The position numbers were made by a program, and so were the translations under genes. Under the pieces are notes generated by a model. That model made no database searches. It was not told where the DNA came from and worked only from the letters and a program-made list of their open reading frames with translations. 24,296 nucleotides of DNA from contig CAMQJB010000031.1 of assembly GCA_947002045.1 (NCBI GenBank), positions 1 through 24,296 on the forward strand, written 5' to 3'. Shown piece by piece: positions 20,737 to 24,296 of this stretch. Position 1 is the first letter of the stretch. Each line of letters begins with the position of its first letter. Source of the stretch: an uncultured Collinsella sp. (GTDB lineage Bacteria; Actinomycetota; Coriobacteriia; Coriobacteriales; Coriobacteriaceae).

Positions 20737-23082
20737 ATGGAAACGCTTGAGCGCAATGAGTGGGCGGACGTTGCCCAATTGGTCGAGATCACGAGCGATG
20801 CTGTCATTATCTGCGAGCTCGACGGAACCATTTTGCATGTAAATAATCGCTTGCTCGACTTGATGTGCGAGGAGCGTTCCGATGTGATCAACGGGGACGT
20901 TAAAGACCTCTTGTACTCGTCGGCTTTTGAACGCGCGACAGAGCATCGGCTTCCTTTTGAGACCAATGGAACAAAGAGCGAGTTGATGCTCAAGTTAAGT
21001 GACGGATCGTTTATTCCCGTCCTGGTTTGTGCCGGCTCGGTTACGCCGCCTCGAATCTTTGGCCGCCGTGCGCCGCGCGTTCTGGTGGCACTCCATAGCA
21101 TCGAAGAACAGTATTCGCACGACCGTCAGCTCAAGTGTGCGCTTTCGGAGCTTAGAGTGGCGAATAAGCGTCTCTCGGGTACATTGTCGGTCATTATGAG
21201 CACGGTGGGCTCCGATGAGCTGCCCAGTTTGTTAGATATCGTTTTGAACCAGCTTGTAGGAACGCTCGATGCTTCGGGTGCCGCTATCTATTTTTCTGAG
21301 AGCGGCGGTTTTAAGCTTCGCGGTGTCTCCAAGGAGCTGCACGACAGCTACCTGCCCGAGTTTTTGCCGTATGGCGCTGGCATTCCGACGTATGTTCTTC
21401 GCGAGTCGCGTGCCTGTCGCTTGTCGATTCAACAGGACCTTGAGGGTGATAGGGCTGCCTCCGGTATGTTCATGGACCTGGACAATCGTTCTAAGCACCT
21501 GTTGCGCGTGCAGGATATGCCTCCGTACCGCAGCGAGATCTGTCTTCCCGTTTTTTACGGTACGCAGATCCTTGGCGTGCTGGAAGTTGGTTGGAAGCGC
21601 CCTCAGGCACCGCTCGCCTATGACGTTAATGTACTCGAGGTCATTTGCGATTACCTGTCTATCCAGCTGGTCGGCATGGCATCGAGCCTTCGCTCTCGTC
21701 GCACGGCCGAGCTTGGCCGCTCGCTCAATGTCTTACGTGATGAGTTGTTTACCTTTCTAGACGATTCCGCCGCGGCTACCCAGGCTATATCGTCCGAGAT
21801 TTGCAATATGCTCAACTGTCATTTTTGCCCTGTTGAGTATGACGCCAGTCTGGGCTCCTATGTCATAGATTTTGAAGGCGGCAGTCGCGTTGCTTTGCCG
21901 GACGATCCCGAGAAACTTTTCTTTTCCACGACGGCGCCAGCGGCACGTTTGGGGGTTGGCTCTGATGGCTTTGAGGCGTCTGTTTTGGGCGGCACGAGTG
22001 CCGAGGATCTTAAACACGTCCGTATAACTCGCGTTGACGAATCGATGCCTATGGGAGGCTGGCTTAGGGCGCATGGTCTGCCTTGCCAGGGTCTCTACGT
22101 CGACACCGGCATCGAGGCGGGGCGCCCGCGCTCTGAGGGTGATGGCAAGCACAGCAACGACGCGATCGTTCCTGCTTCTGTTGCGAAAGGCCCGACGACG
22201 CGCGCGCTTCTGCTTCGTGACGGTAGTCAAGAGCCGATTGATGACCTTGAATATGACTACTTGGTGCACTTGGCGCATGACTTTGAACTGATCTACGAGG
22301 GCGAATCTCAAAAGCGCGAGGAGCGCCATATCGCTCAGACCCTCCAGATTGGCATGAGAAATTCGCTTGGTGACGTTCCGGGTATCGCGACCGATTCGGT
22401 ATACCTTTCGGCAACGAATTCGGCGTTGGTTGGCGGCGACTTCTATACTCTTGTCCGTCTTCCCGACGATTGCGCCGTTATGATTTTGGGCGATGTATCC
22501 GGCAAAGGAATCGAGGCGGCGTCGATGTCAGCGCTCGTCAAGACGGCGCTGACGGCCTATGCCTGGGAGGGTGCTGGGCCCGCCCGTATGGCCCGCTCGC
22601 TCAATAGCATGCTCATGGGCTTTTCGAGGGTCGAGACGTTCGTGACGGCGTTTATCGCCAAGATTGATCTTAAAGCGGGTCGCGCTACCTACTGCTCTGC
22701 GGGACATCCTCCCACTATGGTCATTAGACCGTCGTCGACGCCGCTTGGCGGCGGAGAAACCCGAGGGGGAGAAGTGGAGCTCCTTGGGTGCCAATCGGGC
22801 GTGATCGGTGCCTTTGAGAGCATGGTGTACGAGACAGGCGTGTTTACGTTCGCTCCTGGTGACATGCTATTCATGTATACCGACGGAACAATCGAAGCAC
22901 GTGATCGCTCGGGTGCTTTCTTTGGCGAGCAGCGCCTTCGTGACCTTCTGCTCTCTGTCTCGGGTGAGGGTGTATCGGGAATCTGCGGTAAGGTCTTGGG
23001 AGAGCTTGACCGCTTTACCGAGTCGGCGCTGGACGATGACATCGCGCTGGTTTCCCTTGAGTTTTTACGGGGTCGATCGTAG
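20737..23082 (+). CDS. PAS-GAF-PP2C serine phosphatase (SpoIIE/RsbU type)
   Basis: This 781-residue sensor phosphatase would dephosphorylate a STAS-domain antagonist in a partner-switching pathway. An N-terminal PAS-like region (about residues 8-115; ITSDAVIICELDGTILHVNN) precedes a short helical linker. A GAF-like domain (about 155-310) follows, then a stretch (320-520) I cannot assign. The PP2C/SpoIIE domain (about 525-781) includes metal-site Asp568 in VGGDFY, Asp586 in GDVSGKGIEAASM, TDGTIEARD and Asp766-768 in DDDIALV. The position after GGDFY is Thr where many relatives have Asp. No transmembrane segment is evident, so it senses a cytoplasmic signal. I chose ATG 20737 with GGTGAGG (20724-20730); a GTG four codons upstream lies inside that site. 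The next gene encodes the likely target. No promoter is visible between the tRNA-Leu terminator and this gene. Confidence 0.88.
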   Translation: METLERNEWADVAQLVEITSDAVIICELDGTILHVNNRLLDLMCEERSDVINGDVKDLLYSSAFERATEHRLPFETNGTKSELMLKLSDGSFIPVLVCAGSVTPPRIFGRRAPRVLVALHSIEEQYSHDRQLKCALSELRVANKRLSGTLSVIMSTVGSDELPSLLDIVLNQLVGTLDASGAAIYFSESGGFKLRGVSKELHDSYLPEFLPYGAGIPTYVLRESRACRLSIQQDLEGDRAASGMFMDLDNRSKHLLRVQDMPPYRSEICLPVFYGTQILGVLEVGWKRPQAPLAYDVNVLEVICDYLSIQLVGMASSLRSRRTAELGRSLNVLRDELFTFLDDSAAATQAISSEICNMLNCHFCPVEYDASLGSYVIDFEGGSRVALPDDPEKLFFSTTAPAARLGVGSDGFEASVLGGTSAEDLKHVRITRVDESMPMGGWLRAHGLPCQGLYVDTGIEAGRPRSEGDGKHSNDAIVPASVAKGPTTRALLLRDGSQEPIDDLEYDYLVHLAHDFELIYEGESQKREERHIAQTLQIGMRNSLGDVPGIATDSVYLSATNSALVGGDFYTLVRLPDDCAVMILGDVSGKGIEAASMSALVKTALTAYAWEGAGPARMARSLNSMLMGFSRVETFVTAFIAKIDLKAGRATYCSAGHPPTMVIRPSSTPLGGGETRGGEVELLGCQSGVIGAFESMVYETGVFTFAPGDMLFMYTDGTIEARDRSGAFFGEQRLRDLLLSVSGEGVSGICGKVLGELDRFTESALDDDIALVSLEFLRGRS

Positions 23083-23163
23083 ACCGCGATACTTGACGGG
23101 CAAAATCTGCGCAGCTGCAGATATGTATGCATCGAGCGAGCTCTTTTGGGGAACCATGGTCGT

Positions 23164-23910
23164 ATGAATGAGTGGAATGACATAGCGGTTTTGACGCCAC
23201 CGGGTGATGTCGACATCGCCTCGGTGTCCGTGCTGCGTCCACGGTTGGATAATCTGATCGACCGGGGCGTGCGTCGCGTTGTCATCAATTGCCAGGCCGT
23301 GGGCTTTATCGACTCGACGGGTTTGGCGTTTTTGCTTACACGTGCCAGAGAGCTCATGAGGCGAGAGGGCCTGCTTTCGCTCGTTAACGCCTCCGATGAG
23401 GTCATTCGCTTTTTGGAGATTGCCCGACTTGTCGACATCCTTCATGTTGCGGGTCCGGCGCGTGAGTCGATTCCCGCTATTCCGGTGGGAGAGTTGCCAC
23501 GATGGAGCAAGAGCGTCGAGGTCCGACAGGGTATCGAGAATCTTCCATACTATCGACATCGCATCGCCGAACTCCTTGAATCGCTTCCGTTGCGCCGCGA
23601 CGAGCGCTACGATGTCGCGTTGGCGTCGGGGGAGGCGCTGGGTAATGCCTATGACCATGCGGGCGGTATCGGGTGCGTCCTGACGGTTCAGGCCTATGGC
23701 GATCGCGTCGTGGTTGAGGTGCTTGATCGGGGTGCCGGCTATTCTATCGATGGAGCGAGCGAACCGGTCGCATCTGAGGAACGCGGCCGTGGTATCAAGC
23801 TTATGCGTATGCTCGTCGATAACGTGGAGGTTGCTCGTCGCACAGACGGCACCGGCACGCGCGTGCAGATGGTGAAGCTATTTAGCGGAGCACTGGAATC
23901 GCGTGCCTAG
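23164..23910 (+). CDS. STAS-HATPase fusion: anti-sigma antagonist joined to anti-sigma-type kinase
   Basis: This 248-residue protein joins two normally separate partner-switching proteins. Residues 1 to about 100 form a STAS domain (SpoIIAA/RsbV class) with the phospho-site Ser51 in FIDSTGL. Residues about 115-248 form a GHKL ATPase (SpoIIAB/RsbW class): N box EALGNAYDHA with Glu157 and Asn161, G1 LDRGAGY, G2 GRGIKLMRML and G3 GTGTRVQM. The kinase half should phosphorylate Ser51 in cis or trans, and the upstream phosphatase should reverse it. I chose ATG 23164; TTG 23146 is in frame but has no better ribosome site, and GGGGAA (23148-23153) lies about 10 bases before the ATG. It starts 81 bases after the phosphatase stop. 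No sigma factor or other output protein is adjacent; tRNA genes follow. Confidence 0.87.
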   Translation: MNEWNDIAVLTPPGDVDIASVSVLRPRLDNLIDRGVRRVVINCQAVGFIDSTGLAFLLTRARELMRREGLLSLVNASDEVIRFLEIARLVDILHVAGPARESIPAIPVGELPRWSKSVEVRQGIENLPYYRHRIAELLESLPLRRDERYDVALASGEALGNAYDHAGGIGCVLTVQAYGDRVVVEVLDRGAGYSIDGASEPVASEERGRGIKLMRMLVDNVEVARRTDGTGTRVQMVKLFSGALESRA

Positions 23911-23954
23911 CCAATCGCTTTAGCGCGTTTAGCCACCAAGAACACGCGGCCGGC

Positions 23955-24003
23955 AACTTTTTTGAAAAAAGTACTTGCGTCTTTTGGATAACTCGCGTAA
24001 ATT
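23955..24003 (+). promoter_or_regulatory. Promoter of the tRNA-Gly/tRNA-Cys cluster with upstream palindrome
   Basis: -35 TTGCGT (23975-23980) and -10 TAAATT (23998-24003) have 17-base spacing. The palindrome ACTTTTTT-G-AAAAAAGT (23956-23972) ends 2 bases before the -35, exactly as upstream of tRNA-Leu. The tRNA begins 12 bases after the -10. Confidence 0.65.
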
Positions 24004-24015
24004 AATAACCCGCAA

Positions 24016-24091
24016 GCGGACATGGCTCAGTTGGTAGAGCACAACCTTGCCAAGGTTGGGGTCGCGGGTTCGAGCCCCGTTGTCCGCTCCA
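24016..24091 (+). tRNA. tRNA-Gly (anticodon GCC)
   Basis: Acceptor GCGGACA (24016-24022) pairs with TGTCCGC (24081-24087), followed by discriminator T and encoded CCA. The anticodon stem CAACC/GGTTG encloses TTGCCAA, giving GCC, which reads GGC and GGU. The T arm is GCGGG-TTCGAGC-CCCGT with one wobble. Confidence 0.97.
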
Positions 24092-24102
24092 TTGCATTTC
24101 CG

Positions 24103-24125
24103 GACCGTTTAGGCGGTCATTTTTC
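24103..24125 (+). terminator. Weak hairpin between tRNA-Gly and tRNA-Cys
   Basis: GACCG (24103-24107) pairs with CGGTC (24114-24118) and is followed by ATTTTTC. The 5-bp stem is short. Because tRNA-Cys starts right after it, readthrough or processing seems likely. Confidence 0.4.
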
Positions 24126-24199
24126 GGCGAAGTGGCCAAGTGGTAAGGCAGAGGCCTGCAAAGCCTTTACCCCCGGTTCGAATCCGGGCTTCGCCTCCA
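24126..24199 (+). tRNA. tRNA-Cys (anticodon GCA)
   Basis: Acceptor GGCGAAG (24126-24132) pairs with CTTCGCC (24189-24195), followed by discriminator T and encoded CCA (24197-24199). The anticodon loop CTGCAAA gives GCA. The T arm CCCGG-TTCGAAT-CCGGG is perfect. Confidence 0.97.
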
Positions 24200-24208
24200 G
24201 GCAACATC

Positions 24209-24235
24209 CGGGCGCTCCGGCGCCCGTTTTGTTTT
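24209..24235 (+). terminator. Intrinsic terminator after tRNA-Cys
   Basis: CGGGCGC (24209-24215) and GCGCCCG (24220-24226) form a perfect 7-bp stem with loop TCCG, followed by TTTTGTTTT. Only 6 bases separate its tail from the next tRNA-Gly copy, so that copy either relies on readthrough or has a promoter overlapping this sequence. Confidence 0.85.
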
Positions 24236-24241
24236 ACATAT

Positions 24242-24296
24242 GCGGACATGGCTCAGTTGGTAGAGCACAACCTTGCCAAGGTTGGGGTCGCGGGTT
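24242..24296 (+). tRNA. tRNA-Gly (anticodon GCC), second copy, truncated by window end
   Basis: The 55 bases present are identical to the tRNA-Gly at 24016-24070, from GCGGACA through the anticodon loop TTGCCAA into the T arm. The 3' part lies beyond the window. Confidence 0.95.

Overview
The window is GC-rich, densely coding and almost entirely plus-strand. The order rapZ-whiA-gap-pgk-tpiA-...-secG is an actinobacterial arrangement. Together with the two Opp/Dpp-type transporters, the sialic-acid-type genes and the codon use, it suggests an anaerobic gut member of Coriobacteriia, probably Collinsella-like. That assignment is inference; no rRNA or other taxonomic marker is present.

Bases 1-6640 look like a carbohydrate scavenging locus. 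In order it holds two ATPase subunits of an Opp/Dpp-family ABC importer (the first cut by the window edge), an AXE1-family acetyl esterase with a complete catalytic triad, an overlapping AXE1-like paralogue that has lost its catalytic serine, a DHDPS/NanA-family aldolase, a ROK-family sugar kinase and NanE. The last three correspond to Neu5Ac -> ManNAc -> ManNAc-6-P -> GlcNAc-6-P. The esterases may remove O-acetyl groups and the transporter may import sialic acid; both are inferences from context. A large structured palindrome (5831-5928) lies between the kinase gene and nanE.

Bases 6690-13930 are housekeeping: rapZ and whiA (without the yvcK that usually separates them), then gap, pgk, tpiA, gpmI and secG. 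A TTTAACG dyad precedes the presumed gap promoter, and strong hairpin terminators follow gap, gpmI and secG.

Bases 14172-20115 encode a complete Opp-type peptide importer: a lipoprotein binding protein, two permeases and two ATPases. A hairpin between the binding-protein and permease genes probably lowers expression of the distal genes.

The 472-base gap at 20116-20587 holds a run of nine G, two perfect hairpins, a very long nested palindrome (20319-20443) and the promoter of tRNA-Leu(GAG). Next come a PAS-GAF-PP2C (SpoIIE/RsbU-type) phosphatase and a protein that fuses a STAS antagonist domain to a SpoIIAB/RsbW-type ATPase. These form a compact two-gene partner-switching module with no sigma factor beside it. 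The window ends with tRNA-Gly(GCC), tRNA-Cys(GCA) and a second, truncated tRNA-Gly(GCC). The tRNA-Leu and first tRNA-Gly promoters share a palindrome at identical spacing from the -35 box.

The most notable items are the dead-esterase tandem, the two nested palindromes, the STAS-HATPase fusion and the shared tRNA promoter palindrome. I found no CRISPR array, insertion sequence, integrase or phage gene.
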